64,000 nt of DNA from Prochlorococcus sp. MIT 1341 (GTDB lineage Bacteria; Cyanobacteriota; Cyanobacteriia; PCC-6307; Cyanobiaceae). Shown here piece by piece: positions 45,208-53,350 of this stretch (positions are counted from its first letter, which is position 1; each line of letters begins with the position of its first letter). A program made the translations under genes and the position numbers. The stretch covers positions 682,001-746,000 of the forward strand of contig NZ_CP139304.1 in NCBI RefSeq assembly GCF_034092415.1, given 5' to 3'. The notes beneath the pieces were generated by a model. It had not been told where the DNA came from, searched no databases, and saw only the letters and a list, made by a program, of their open reading frames with translations.

Positions 45208-45816
45208 ATGTCTCGTTACCGCGGCCCTCGTTTGAGGATTACGCGGCGCTTGGGAGACCTACCAGGTCTCACCCGGAAGGCCGCAAAACGGTCACATCCG
45301 CCAGGTCAGCACGGCCAAGCCCGTCGCAAGCGCTCTGAATACGCTATTCGTCTCGAAGAAAAACAAAAACTAAGATTCAACTACGGAATTTCTGAAAGAC
45401 AACTTGTCAGGTATGTCAAAAAAGCTCGGGCTCAAGATGGTTCAACAGGGACCAACCTATTAAAATTACTTGAGAATCGACTGGACAACACCTGTTTTAG
45501 GCTTGGATTTGGCCCAACGATCCCTGGATCCAGGCAGCTAGTAAACCATGGGCACGTTACGGTCAATGGGAAGGTTCTAGACATCTCCAGCTATCAATGC
45601 AAGGTAGGTGATGTGATTGCAATTCGAGAAAGAAAGGGAAGCAAAAAGCTAGCCGAAGGAAATCTCGAATTCCCTGGCCTCGCAAATGTCCCTCCTCATT
45701 TGGAGTTTGATAAATCAAAAATGTCAGCAAAAGTCACTGGGCGGTGTGAACGTGAATGGGTCGCGCTCGAAATCAATGAACTACTTGTAGTTGAGTACTA
45801 CTCACGCAAGGTCTGA
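45208..45816 (+). CDS. rpsD: 30S ribosomal protein S4
   Basis: 202 residues. Signature segments are [51 protein letters not shown] and the S4 domain [21 protein letters not shown]. It ends VEYYSRKV-stop. It initiates 30S assembly by binding 16S rRNA. The last eight codons and stop are duplicated, with synonymous changes, at 51946-51969, more than 6 kb downstream (see findings). Confidence 0.98.
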   Translation: MSRYRGPRLRITRRLGDLPGLTRKAAKRSHPPGQHGQARRKRSEYAIRLEEKQKLRFNYGISERQLVRYVKKARAQDGSTGTNLLKLLENRLDNTCFRLGFGPTIPGSRQLVNHGHVTVNGKVLDISSYQCKVGDVIAIRERKGSKKLAEGNLEFPGLANVPPHLEFDKSKMSAKVTGRCEREWVALEINELLVVEYYSRKV

Positions 45817-45818
45817 CA
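45790..45818 (+). repeat. Repeat A, copy 1: rpsD 3' end
   Basis: 29 bases that encode VEYYSRKV and the TGA stop plus two bases. They match 51946-51974 at 26 of 29 positions. The three differences are CGC/CGT, GTC/GTT and TGA/TAA, all synonymous. Confidence 0.95.
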
Positions 45819-45859
45819 CCTGAGTTACAGACTGGGTTCTCGGCGAATCTCAATACTAT

Positions 45860-45881
45860 TACTCCAACTTTTCTCCAACCC
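45860..45881 (+). repeat. Repeat B, copy 1
   Basis: 22 bases (TACTCCAACTTTTCTCCAAC plus CC) just after rpsD. They match 51890-51911 at 21 of 22 positions, in the same orientation. B lies after A here but before A at the far end. Confidence 0.9.
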
Positions 45882-45902
45882 CTGCTTAGTCAGGGGTTTT
45901 TC
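45876..45902 (+). terminator. Rho-independent terminator after rpsD
   Basis: CCCCTG (45879-45884) pairs with CAGGGG (45891-45896) around TTAGT-type loop bases, followed by TTTTT. It overlaps the end of repeat B and ends the rpsD transcript. Confidence 0.8.
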
Positions 45903-45972
45903 ATGTACAAAGTTCTGCCTTTTAGTTCAAAAACAAGCCAATAACTCCGTAGGTCTAATTACACAAAAGAGA

Positions 45973-46809
45973 TCAATTATTTCTTTTTCTAGGTAACAAT
46001 CCTATTAAAAGAATGCATAAAACAGCGACAAGGGGACCTGGGGACAAATTGAAAACAATCGCAAACAAAAAACCTAAAACTGAGATTAAAGACCCAAAGA
46101 TTGCAGATCTAACCATAGCAACCCATAAAGATGGGGCTTGTTGCAGACCTAATAAGGCAGGAGTGGAAAGCAAAGCAATTACAAGAATGACTCCAATTGC
46201 AGACATTGAACTAACAATAACAAGCGCAGTCGTAAGGCCAAGCAGTAAATTTAAATAAGATACTTTTATGCCACTGTCAGAAGCCCCTTCCGGGTCTAAT
46301 CCAATATGTACAAGCTTTTTGTAACCAAAAAGCATCAAAGAAATAAATACTAAGAAAGAAATAATAGTTCTTGATAAGTCGCCTAAATTTGCAGTTAATA
46401 AATCCCCAAATAGAACAGATTCTAAATCGATCCTAATTCCAACAAGAGGTATAAGGAGAACACCAAATCCAAGAGAACCAGCAAGAATTGTATTCATTAT
46501 TGCTTCATAATTTTCATTTTTTTTGTTTGTTAATGCTTCTGCTGCAAGAGATCCAAACAATCCACTGAAAACACCTCCTACAGAAGGACTAATGCCAAGT
46601 GCTACTGCTAAAACCAACCCTGGCAGGACACAATGAGAGATTAAATTAACTTGCAGAAGTCGCTTATGGGTAATTAATACAGTACCCATGGCCGGGCACA
46701 ATATTCCTGTCAATAGAATTACGCAAAAAGGAATTAACCACCAAGTTTCTAGGGTTGAGTAAAAATCAAGCACGGCAATAGCTACCATGCATACTGCTAA
46801 ATGAATCAA
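45973..46809 (-). CDS. znuB: Zinc ABC transporter permease, island copy
   Basis: 278 residues with about eight membrane helices of the ABC-3 family. ILCPAMGTVLITHKRLLQVN, LISHCVLPGLVLAVALG and VLLIPLVGIRIDLESVLFGDLLT align nearly position by position with the permease at 39739-40527. Its start overlaps the ATPase end by 44 bases; an internal ATG at 46788 would shorten this to 23. It is part of the zinc cluster that lies between the two rpsD 3' ends, and zinc is supported by the neighbouring ZnuA and Zur-like site. Confidence 0.9.
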   Translation of the reverse strand: MIHLAVCMVAIAVLDFYSTLETWWLIPFCVILLTGILCPAMGTVLITHKRLLQVNLISHCVLPGLVLAVALGISPSVGGVFSGLFGSLAAEALTNKKNENYEAIMNTILAGSLGFGVLLIPLVGIRIDLESVLFGDLLTANLGDLSRTIISFLVFISLMLFGYKKLVHIGLDPEGASDSGIKVSYLNLLLGLTTALVIVSSMSAIGVILVIALLSTPALLGLQQAPSLWVAMVRSAIFGSLISVLGFLFAIVFNLSPGPLVAVLCILLIGLLPRKRNN

Positions 46810-47470
46810 GTTTTTCTTTCACAACTTCAGGAGTACCAAAAGCCAAGATATGCTTATCCAAAGCAACGACCTTGTCATACGCGTTTAGAGATGTTCCCCA
46901 ATCGTGACTACTAATAAAAAGTGATAACCCAGCATCAGCCAACTGGCGAATGATTAATAGAAAGTCTTCTCTTGCAGGTGGATCTAAAGCAGAACAAGGT
47001 TCATCAAGAAGCAAGATTTTTGCTGGTGTCATTAAAGTTTTTGCAAGTAATGCTCTTTGTTGTTGCCCGCCAGATAAGGAGTCGAGTCTCCTATTTGCCA
47101 AATCAGATATTCCAACTCTTTGTAGTGCAGCTTCTAATTCACAACATTTTGATCTTGAATGATTCACCCGTCCTAAAGCAACCAATCCTTCAACAGTGAT
47201 TGGAAAATTCCAGTTCAACTTTCCTCTTTGAGGCATTAGAGAAACTTGAGCTCGACTATCAAGCAACGGATGCCTATCAATGGTGATTTCACCTTTGTCA
47301 GGCTTATTGCGGCCTTGAAGTAGGCCTAGCAATGTTGACTTACCAGCACCATTTGGACCAACAAGTGCAGTCAAAGTTCCAGGTTTGAGCTCAACTGAGA
47401 CATCATCCAAAACAAGTTGACTTTGCCTTGAATAGGAATATGTCAAATTTTCAGCAATCAAACTGGCCAT
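46766..47470 (-). CDS. znuC: Zinc ABC transporter ATP-binding protein, island copy
   Basis: 234 residues. Walker A is LVGPNGAGKSTLLGLLQG, the signature is LSGGQQQRALLAKTL and Walker B is ILLLDEPCSALDPP; the H-loop is in FISSHDWG. It parallels the copy at 40633-41328. It reads away from ZnuA, with a Zur-like palindrome in the short divergent gap, so both sides are probably zinc-repressed together. Confidence 0.93.
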   Translation of the reverse strand: MASLIAENLTYSYSRQSQLVLDDVSVELKPGTLTALVGPNGAGKSTLLGLLQGRNKPDKGEITIDRHPLLDSRAQVSLMPQRGKLNWNFPITVEGLVALGRVNHSRSKCCELEAALQRVGISDLANRRLDSLSGGQQQRALLAKTLMTPAKILLLDEPCSALDPPAREDFLLIIRQLADAGLSLFISSHDWGTSLNAYDKVVALDKHILAFGTPEVVKEKLDSFSSMHGSYCRA

Positions 47471-47520
47471 GGATTAAGACCGTTTCCACACGAAATAACA
47501 ATATGCTTGCCAAGTCGAAA

Positions 47521-47535
47521 TGATAACCATTATCG
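47521..47535. promoter_or_regulatory. Zur-like palindromic operator
   Basis: TGATAACCATTATCG is an almost perfect palindrome (TGATAA-n3-TTATC) of the Zur/Fur type. It lies between the divergent znuC and znuA genes. It overlaps the most upstream possible ATG of znuA at 47520, so the real start is probably the ATG at 47562. Zur binding is inferred from motif and context. Confidence 0.75.
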
Positions 47536-47561
47536 TGAGAATCCTCACTTATTCGCTTCGC

Positions 47562-49034
47562 ATGTCGGATCGCTTAGAGCAATCAAGCCACAGAAGGCTT
47601 TCAATCAATAGATCAATTTTAAAAACTTCTCTTTTAGCAGGAGCGGTTTTTTTATCTGGAACGGCTCAAGGAGTACAAGCGAAGGAGAAATCAATAGTTG
47701 CAATAGAGCCGCTGGTATGTGACTTGGTCAAAGCAATTGCTCCACCTTCAAAGCAAGTTAAGTGTTTGATTAGCAGAAAAGTAGACGTCCATGATGTCAA
47801 ATTTTCTCCTAGACAGGCTCAAGCCTTAAAGAATGCAAGTCAAGTTTTTACTCTTGGTCAAGAAATGACTCCTGCAATGAAAAAATGGCGAAATAATCCC
47901 ATAACGACTGTTGTCGGTGTAAGTGCAATAAAGATTGATGACCATGACGATCATGATGATCACTCATCTGCGAAGCATGACGATCATGATGACCACGGCA
48001 AAGGTCATGGAGAAGAAGCTTTTGAATGGGCTGGTGTCTTTGAACTTTCACCAGGAACCTACACATGGTCTTTTGCAAAAGTCGATGGAGACTATGCCGA
48101 TCCTGCTATGAAAATGGTCATTCTCAAGTCTGGTGACATTGAAGCATCAGAAGAACTTGCTGAAGAATTATTAGAATCTAAAAATTCAGAATTTAAACGT
48201 AATAATGATCAACTTGTTGCACAGGAAAAAGCATATATTCTCACATTTAATGAGAGGAAAGAAAGCACAACATTCAATGTAGAAATTAAAAAAGCTGGTA
48301 AATATGTATTCTTTACTGAGCATATGCCCTTTGAGTTTGAAGCCAATGAACATTTCTTTAAAGATATTTCAGGTGATGATGTTGAACCGATAGCCCAAGT
48401 CCCAGACGAAGGCGGTGATCATCATCACCATGACCATGGAGGAGCAGATCCTCATATCTGGCATGATCCTCATAACATTATCAAGATGGGAAATATTATT
48501 TCTAGAAGCATCAAGAAGAACATTTCATTTTTTGATAGAGAAAATAGAAAAATTACAAGTGAAAGATCTAAATCTGTTAATTCTATTTTAGAAGATTTAG
48601 ATCAATGGACTCAAAGACAAGTAGCTACAATACCTTCTAATCAAAGGACGATAGTTTCTAAGCACAAAGCTATGGAATACTACGGAGATGCTTTTGGTTT
48701 GAAAACTATTAGCTTATTGGATTTTCTTGGTCATTCATCGAGCCTTAGGCCTCAGACCATTACCAGAGTATTAGGGGAGCTAAAAGAACAACGTGTGAAA
48801 GTCTTATTTGCGGAGCAAAAACCTCCTTCAAAATTATTAAAAAACTTGAGTCGACAGACTTCCACCCCTATAGCAAAACAGCAAATTTATGTTGATGGTT
48901 TAATGCCTAATGGGAATGCTATTTCTGTCGCTGTTCATAACACTTGTACAATCGTCAATTCTTTGGGTGGTTCATGCAATAAGAGGGCAGGAAACCAACT
49001 TGAAAATAGATGGGATTTGTTAACCAAGCGTTGA
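47562..49034 (+). CDS. znuA: Zinc-binding periplasmic protein ZnuA with an inserted extra domain
   Basis: 490 residues from 47562, against roughly 310 for ordinary ZnuA. The signal peptide is ILKTSLLAGAVFLSGTAQG, ending QA. The ZnuA lobes carry the expected ligands: VDVHDVKFSPRQ, ADPHIWHDPHN and VSKHKAMEYYGDAFGL. Between them lie a His/Asp-rich stretch (residues about 126-150), an extra domain (about 154-266, beginning FEWAGVFELSPGTY) and a second His cluster (about 286-293). The extra domain is shared with the downstream CobW protein. The protein captures zinc for the adjacent ABC transporter. Confidence 0.92.
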   Translation: MSDRLEQSSHRRLSINRSILKTSLLAGAVFLSGTAQGVQAKEKSIVAIEPLVCDLVKAIAPPSKQVKCLISRKVDVHDVKFSPRQAQALKNASQVFTLGQEMTPAMKKWRNNPITTVVGVSAIKIDDHDDHDDHSSAKHDDHDDHGKGHGEEAFEWAGVFELSPGTYTWSFAKVDGDYADPAMKMVILKSGDIEASEELAEELLESKNSEFKRNNDQLVAQEKAYILTFNERKESTTFNVEIKKAGKYVFFTEHMPFEFEANEHFFKDISGDDVEPIAQVPDEGGDHHHHDHGGADPHIWHDPHNIIKMGNIISRSIKKNISFFDRENRKITSERSKSVNSILEDLDQWTQRQVATIPSNQRTIVSKHKAMEYYGDAFGLKTISLLDFLGHSSSLRPQTITRVLGELKEQRVKVLFAEQKPPSKLLKNLSRQTSTPIAKQQIYVDGLMPNGNAISVAVHNTCTIVNSLGGSCNKRAGNQLENRWDLLTKR

Positions 49035-49083
49035 CCTTTAATACTAAACTCTAACCTTTAATCAACGTTAAATGGAGTGATCA

Positions 49084-49410
49084 ATGAACATCAAGAAAGG
49101 GTTCCATGCCTATAAAAAATACTGGGAAGATCAAGCAAGTTTCATGGATAAATCTCCATGGAATATGGAGAAGATCTTAAAACTAACTATCTCAAATAAT
49201 TTTAATAAAAATATTGAAGAACTTGAATTTTCAAATCACTCTATTTCAAGAGAAGAGGGGCAATTAACTTTACTGCTAAATGTTCCTTACAACTACTTTG
49301 AGCTTGATGGTTTTGAATTAAAGGCTATTGAACTCCTTGGTATCGATAAAAATTGGTTAATAGATATGAAGTTAGAAAACTCTAATTGTACTCATCAATC
49401 AACAAAGTAA
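49084..49410 (+). CDS. Hypothetical protein in the zinc operon
   Basis: 108 residues, unrecognised. It is AT-rich and polar with several Trp residues (YKKYWEDQASFMDKSPWNME) and a possible beta-strand pair near REEGQLTLLLNVPYNYFELD. No signal peptide or metal motif is evident beyond one late Cys-x-His pair (CTH). It lies 49 bases after znuA and one base before cobW, so it is probably co-transcribed and linked to zinc homeostasis. Confidence 0.65.
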   Translation: MNIKKGFHAYKKYWEDQASFMDKSPWNMEKILKLTISNNFNKNIEELEFSNHSISREEGQLTLLLNVPYNYFELDGFELKAIELLGIDKNWLIDMKLENSNCTHQSTK

Positions 49411-49411
49411 A

Positions 49412-50794
49412 ATGACTAACAAACAAAAAGTACCCGTAACTATCCTTACAGGATTCCTTGGTTCTGGGAAGACGACTCTTCTTAACAAAATTCTGAGCGA
49501 AGAACACGGTAAACGAATCGCTGTCATTGAAAATGAATATGGGGAAGTTGGAATTGATCAGGGACTGGTTATCAATGCTGATGAAGAGGTTTTTGAGATG
49601 TCCAACGGATGCATCTGCTGCACCGTTCGAGGTGATCTAATTCGCGTACTTGGCAACCTTATGAAGAGACGCGATAAGTTCGACTATGTATTGGTTGAGA
49701 CCACGGGGCTTGCCGACCCCGGTCCTGTTGCTCAAACATTCTTCATGGACGATGAAATTCGTTCAGAATTTTCACTCGATGGGATCGTTACGCTTGTTGA
49801 TGCAGCTCATATTGATCAGCAACTGGGACGCAGTGATGAGAGTTCCGAGCAGGTTGCATTTGCCGACGTACTGGTTCTGAACAAAACTGATCTCGTTTCT
49901 GATGAGTCACTCGATACTCTTGAAGCACGATTACGTGATATGAACCGTATGGCGCGTGTCGTACGTAGTAAGCAAGCGGATGTCTCTGTTGAAACTGTTC
50001 TAAACCTCGGTGCTTTTGACCTTGACCAAGTTTTGGAGCGCCGCCCAAGCTTCTTAGAACCAGAGTATCCATTTGAGTGGACGGGTGTTTTTCAACTTGA
50101 GCCTGGTCGTTACGAAGTTAGTCTCGAAGAGGGGCCTGACCCGATGATGTCTCTGGTCGTTGTAGCTGACCAAGGCACAGACGAAGAATCTCTCAATGAA
50201 GGTGCAGAATCATGTGTGCGACTTTACGCTGAACCTGCTGAACTCCTACATCCAGGTGACAAAATCCCACTGAACAAGCATGTGAACCTTCAGCTGCAGT
50301 CAGAGGGGAGTAAATCGTTCTCGCTTGAAGTTGAGAAATCTGGGCATCTTGGTTTATTCACTCAGCACACGGCCGAGGAATTCGATATCAAAGTGAGGAG
50401 AATGGATACTTCAGGTTCTGAGTTAGGAAGTAATCAACAGAATGACCTTTTAATTCCTCCTATAGCAGAGCGAACTTGGGTAGCTCAACACGAACACGAT
50501 GATGAAGTGGGTTCAATTGCTATTGAGCGGAATGGCAATGTCGATCCTGAAAAGCTCAACGCTTGGCTGAGCCGACTTCTCGCAGAGAAAGGTGTGGACA
50601 TCTTTCGCATGAAGGGTTTCATCAGCTTTGCCGACGAGCCGCGGCGAATAGTTTTTCAAGGTGTACATATGCTCTTTACCTCACAGCCTGATAGGGAGTG
50701 GGGTAGTGAACCTCGCCGAAATCAACTCGTGTTCATCGGTCGGAACCTTGATGAAGAAGCCTTGCAAAGTGGGTTCGACAAATGCCTGACATAA
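49412..50794 (+). CDS. CobW/COG0523-family GTPase metallochaperone with inserted domain
   Basis: 460 residues. The P-loop is TGFLGSGKTTLLN (residues 13-25), and the G-x-C-x-C metal site is SNGCICCTVRGD near residue 66; VETTGLADPGPV and VLNKTDLV are the remaining G-motifs. The C-terminal CobW_C domain occupies about residues 345-460. Between GTPase and CobW_C is an extra domain (about 221-330, starting FEWTGVFQLEPGRY) shared with ZnuA. COG0523 proteins of the zinc regulon deliver or buffer zinc. One line counted here (50641-50700) is 47% G+C, well above the neighbouring gene. Confidence 0.92.
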   Translation: MTNKQKVPVTILTGFLGSGKTTLLNKILSEEHGKRIAVIENEYGEVGIDQGLVINADEEVFEMSNGCICCTVRGDLIRVLGNLMKRRDKFDYVLVETTGLADPGPVAQTFFMDDEIRSEFSLDGIVTLVDAAHIDQQLGRSDESSEQVAFADVLVLNKTDLVSDESLDTLEARLRDMNRMARVVRSKQADVSVETVLNLGAFDLDQVLERRPSFLEPEYPFEWTGVFQLEPGRYEVSLEEGPDPMMSLVVVADQGTDEESLNEGAESCVRLYAEPAELLHPGDKIPLNKHVNLQLQSEGSKSFSLEVEKSGHLGLFTQHTAEEFDIKVRRMDTSGSELGSNQQNDLLIPPIAERTWVAQHEHDDEVGSIAIERNGNVDPEKLNAWLSRLLAEKGVDIFRMKGFISFADEPRRIVFQGVHMLFTSQPDREWGSEPRRNQLVFIGRNLDEEALQSGFDKCLT

Positions 50795-51861
50795 GAGAAC
50801 TCGGCCCTCAGGGTCGGGGTATGCTTCACGAGGGGTGGAGTACTGAAGTCGCCGATTATGTCATTGTTTGTGGATGGGCACTAGAAGGTAATGCTTTTTT
50901 AGTGGGTGATGCTGCAGGAGGCCTTTATGCCTTTGAAGGCAAGTCTGGAACCACCCTTTGGCATCGAAAGGAAGTCCATGAAGGTAGCTTACTTGCGATG
51001 TCCATTCATCCAGATGGAGATATTTTTGCTACTGCAGGTCAGGATGGACGTGTTCTGATTTGGAAGAGTAAAGAAGGTGAGTCAAATAAGGCATTGGAAC
51101 TCGGTAAAGGATGGGTCGAACATCTCCAATGGTCACCAGATGGACAATTCTTAGCCGTAGTCTTCTCGCAGTACGTCTATGTTTTTGGTGCTGATGGAGA
51201 AGAACATTGGCGCTCAGATAAACATCCTAGTACTGTCAGCGCGGTTGCTTGGTCAAAGTCGAATGAATTAGCAACTGCATGCTACGGCCGAGTCACTTTT
51301 TATGATGTAATTCGTGCCCAGGTCAATCAGAAGCTGGAATGGCAAGGCTCACTCGTGTCGATGGTGCTTAGCCCTGATGGCGACATTGTGGCTTGCGGTA
51401 GTCAAGACAATTCTGTTCATTTCTGGAGACGTTCAACTGCGCAAGATGCTGAGATGACTGGGTATCCAGGCAAGCCAAGTCAACTAGCATTTGATCAAAC
51501 CGGCATGGTTCTTGCCACTGGAGGAGGTGAACGAATAACAGTTTGGAGTTTTCAAGGCAATGGTCCTGAAGGAACGGTACCAGGAGAGTTAGACCTTCAC
51601 ATTGGAGCGATTTCCAGCCTCGCTTTCTCCAATCGTGGGTCACTATTAGCCTCTGGATCAAGGGATGGTTCGGTTTTTGTTTGGCTTCTCCAGAAGAATG
51701 GTCATGGTGAGCCACTTGGCGGTGCATTCGTAGGAGGCCGTGTCGAAGCAATTGCCTGGCGACCTGATGACTGTGCTCTAGCAGCCGTTAATGCAAACGG
51801 AGGAATTAATGTTTGGGATTTTAAAAATCGCATAAAAACATCTCCTAAAGGATTTTCATAA
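50782..51861 (+). CDS. WD40-repeat beta-propeller protein
   Basis: 359 residues with about seven WD-type repeats: repeat ends read VLIWKS, VHFWRR, ITVWSF, VFVWLL and NVWDF, and typical SPDG/HPDG turns precede them (SIHPDGDIFATAGQDG, LSPDGDIVACGSQDN, LASGSRDG). A single cytosolic propeller is likely, since there is no signal peptide. Its start overlaps the CobW stop by 13 bases, so translation is coupled. It probably scaffolds a partner of the zinc GTPase (inference). Like CobW it is richer in G+C than flanking genes. Confidence 0.9.
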   Translation: MPDIRELGPQGRGMLHEGWSTEVADYVIVCGWALEGNAFLVGDAAGGLYAFEGKSGTTLWHRKEVHEGSLLAMSIHPDGDIFATAGQDGRVLIWKSKEGESNKALELGKGWVEHLQWSPDGQFLAVVFSQYVYVFGADGEEHWRSDKHPSTVSAVAWSKSNELATACYGRVTFYDVIRAQVNQKLEWQGSLVSMVLSPDGDIVACGSQDNSVHFWRRSTAQDAEMTGYPGKPSQLAFDQTGMVLATGGGERITVWSFQGNGPEGTVPGELDLHIGAISSLAFSNRGSLLASGSRDGSVFVWLLQKNGHGEPLGGAFVGGRVEAIAWRPDDCALAAVNANGGINVWDFKNRIKTSPKGFS

Positions 51862-51889
51862 ATCGAATACAGCTGCGAAATCGTCCTCC

Positions 51890-51911
51890 TACTCCAACTT
51901 TCCTCCAACCC
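51890..51911 (+). repeat. Repeat B, copy 2
   Basis: TACTCCAACTTTCCTCCAAC plus CC, 21 of 22 identical to 45860-45881, in the same orientation. It follows the WD40 gene and precedes the second copy of repeat A. Confidence 0.9.
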
Positions 51912-51945
51912 GGAAATCAGTCGAAAACTCTTGCTATCACTCAGG

Positions 51946-51974
51946 GTTGAGTACTACTCACGTAAGGTTTAACA
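51946..51974 (+). repeat. Repeat A, copy 2: remnant rpsD 3' end
   Basis: Encodes VEYYSRKV and a TAA stop, the last eight residues of S4, with synonymous differences only from rpsD. It is detached from any ribosomal gene. Two hairpins follow it, the second a good terminator, as expected behind a highly expressed rpsD. I infer that this is the original rpsD tail left behind by insertion of the zinc cluster. Confidence 0.9.
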
Positions 51975-52023
51975 TAGCCAAGACCCTTCTTTTAGAAGGG
52001 CTTAGCTACTTTTTAAAAGGCTC

Positions 52024-52052
52024 AAGCCTCCTTTCTTTAAGGAGGCTTTTTT
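52024..52052 (+). terminator. Rho-independent terminator behind the remnant rpsD tail
   Basis: AAGCCTCCTT (52024-52033) pairs with AAGGAGGCTT (52039-52048) around a five-base loop, followed by TTTT. A second hairpin (CCCTTCT/AGAAGGG, 51984-52000) lies just upstream. Confidence 0.85.
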
Positions 52053-52140
52053 AGTTTAGGTCCAAAAAGATTTATCGCTTTAATCTAAATAAAGGTTGTA
52101 TTCCTATCAAAACTAACCAAACACTCGTTAATATATATTT

Positions 52141-53016
52141 TCAGAAATTACGTTCTTCAGGGATTGCTACAACCATCGAATAATAAAAAGAATCCAGACC
52201 CTTTAATTCCTTTAATTCATAATATTTACTAAAAACACGAATAGCCCTTAAAAAAAATCTTTTAAGTACAGGCATTGTTTGTTGCTCAGTTGTCGTCTCG
52301 ACATAAAAGGAGTAATCGTTTGATTCAAGGTACTCATATAAATAATCATCATTAACTGTAGAAGTTGGCCTCCTGTCAGTTTCAAAGAGAACAATAGGTC
52401 GATATTTCTCGATTGTTTTAGTTGCTCCCCGAATCACATCAGCCTCCATACCCTCAACATCAATTTTTATCAGAGATACCTTTGATTCAGCAGGCAAATC
52501 AGCTGAATCAAGAACATCATCTAACTTCTCGACCTGGACTTTTGTCGTTCCTGAATCTTCAGATAAACTAGCTCCACCTGGGTTAAACCTATTAAAAGAG
52601 ATAAAAGCCTCAGATTGCTTTGCTCCTAGGGCAATAGGAAAAATCTGATAATCTTTTTCTTGACAAAATTTTAGGTTGTGCTCTAGCAATGAGACCAAGA
52701 TTGGCTGAGGCTCAAAGGCAATTATAGTATTAAAATACTTGCTTAAGAAAATACTATGATTACCAATATTTGCTCCTATATCTATCATTAGATCTAAATC
52801 ATCGAATTGTTTGAGCATACTTTCGACTAAACCAAGTTCTTTGACCTCATAGACACCTGAACTCATTATTACTATGGACAGATATGTGTTTGATATACAT
52901 GCCAATGGAACAGGTGCATTTCTAGTAGAATTATTTTGTATATAACCAAGCACTGATTCAGAAAGAAAGGACATTACCCTCAATTTGAAGGGATGCTTAC
53001 GAGCGCAAACTTTCAT
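52141..53016 (-). CDS. FkbM-family SAM-dependent methyltransferase
   Basis: 291 residues. The SAM site is LMIDIGANIGNHSIFLSKYF near residues 76-95, and the FkbM signature is LIKIDVEGMEADVIRGA near residue 185, followed by PIVLFETDRR. The family methylates sugars and polyketides; in picocyanobacteria such genes usually modify surface glycans. It lies between the rpsD-remnant terminators and a cluster of small genes. The acceptor cannot be read. Confidence 0.9.
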   Translation of the reverse strand: MKVCARKHPFKLRVMSFLSESVLGYIQNNSTRNAPVPLACISNTYLSIVIMSSGVYEVKELGLVESMLKQFDDLDLMIDIGANIGNHSIFLSKYFNTIIAFEPQPILVSLLEHNLKFCQEKDYQIFPIALGAKQSEAFISFNRFNPGGASLSEDSGTTKVQVEKLDDVLDSADLPAESKVSLIKIDVEGMEADVIRGATKTIEKYRPIVLFETDRRPTSTVNDDYLYEYLESNDYSFYVETTTEQQTMPVLKRFFLRAIRVFSKYYELKELKGLDSFYYSMVVAIPEERNF

Positions 53017-53147
53017 GAACCAGAAACATACTAATTAAGAATATTTTAACAGCCAAAACAATCAATATTCTGGTGTGCATAGCTTCCTATAGAGGGTCTT
53101 TGCTTAAGCCAGTGGCAATTATCAATGCTTAGGGCTTTAATAAGCAA

Positions 53148-53330
53148 ATGGACCCATTTGACCCAGCGATTCAAAACATAGCAGTAGCTGGCTGGAAGCC
53201 TTTGCTAACACTGGTTATTTTTACTGCAGTTGGGTCTTTCTTCTTTGGAGCTCTTTTTACTGCAGTTAAAAGAGGAGTGAAAGAAGAAGGATGGTTTAAA
53301 TTCACAAAGAAGAAAGACCTTAAAGACTAA
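53148..53330 (+). CDS. Small single-pass membrane protein
   Basis: 60 residues: MDPFDPAIQNIAVAGWKPLL is followed by one membrane helix (about 20-40) with a GSFFFGALF motif, then a basic cytoplasmic tail ending KKKDLKD. No family recognised; short membrane proteins of this shape are common and conserved in picocyanobacteria. The ATG is preceded by AAGCAA. It is directly followed by another small frame. Confidence 0.65.
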   Translation: MDPFDPAIQNIAVAGWKPLLTLVIFTAVGSFFFGALFTAVKRGVKEEGWFKFTKKKDLKD

Positions 53331-53350
53331 TAGCTATTGATTGGCAGGAA

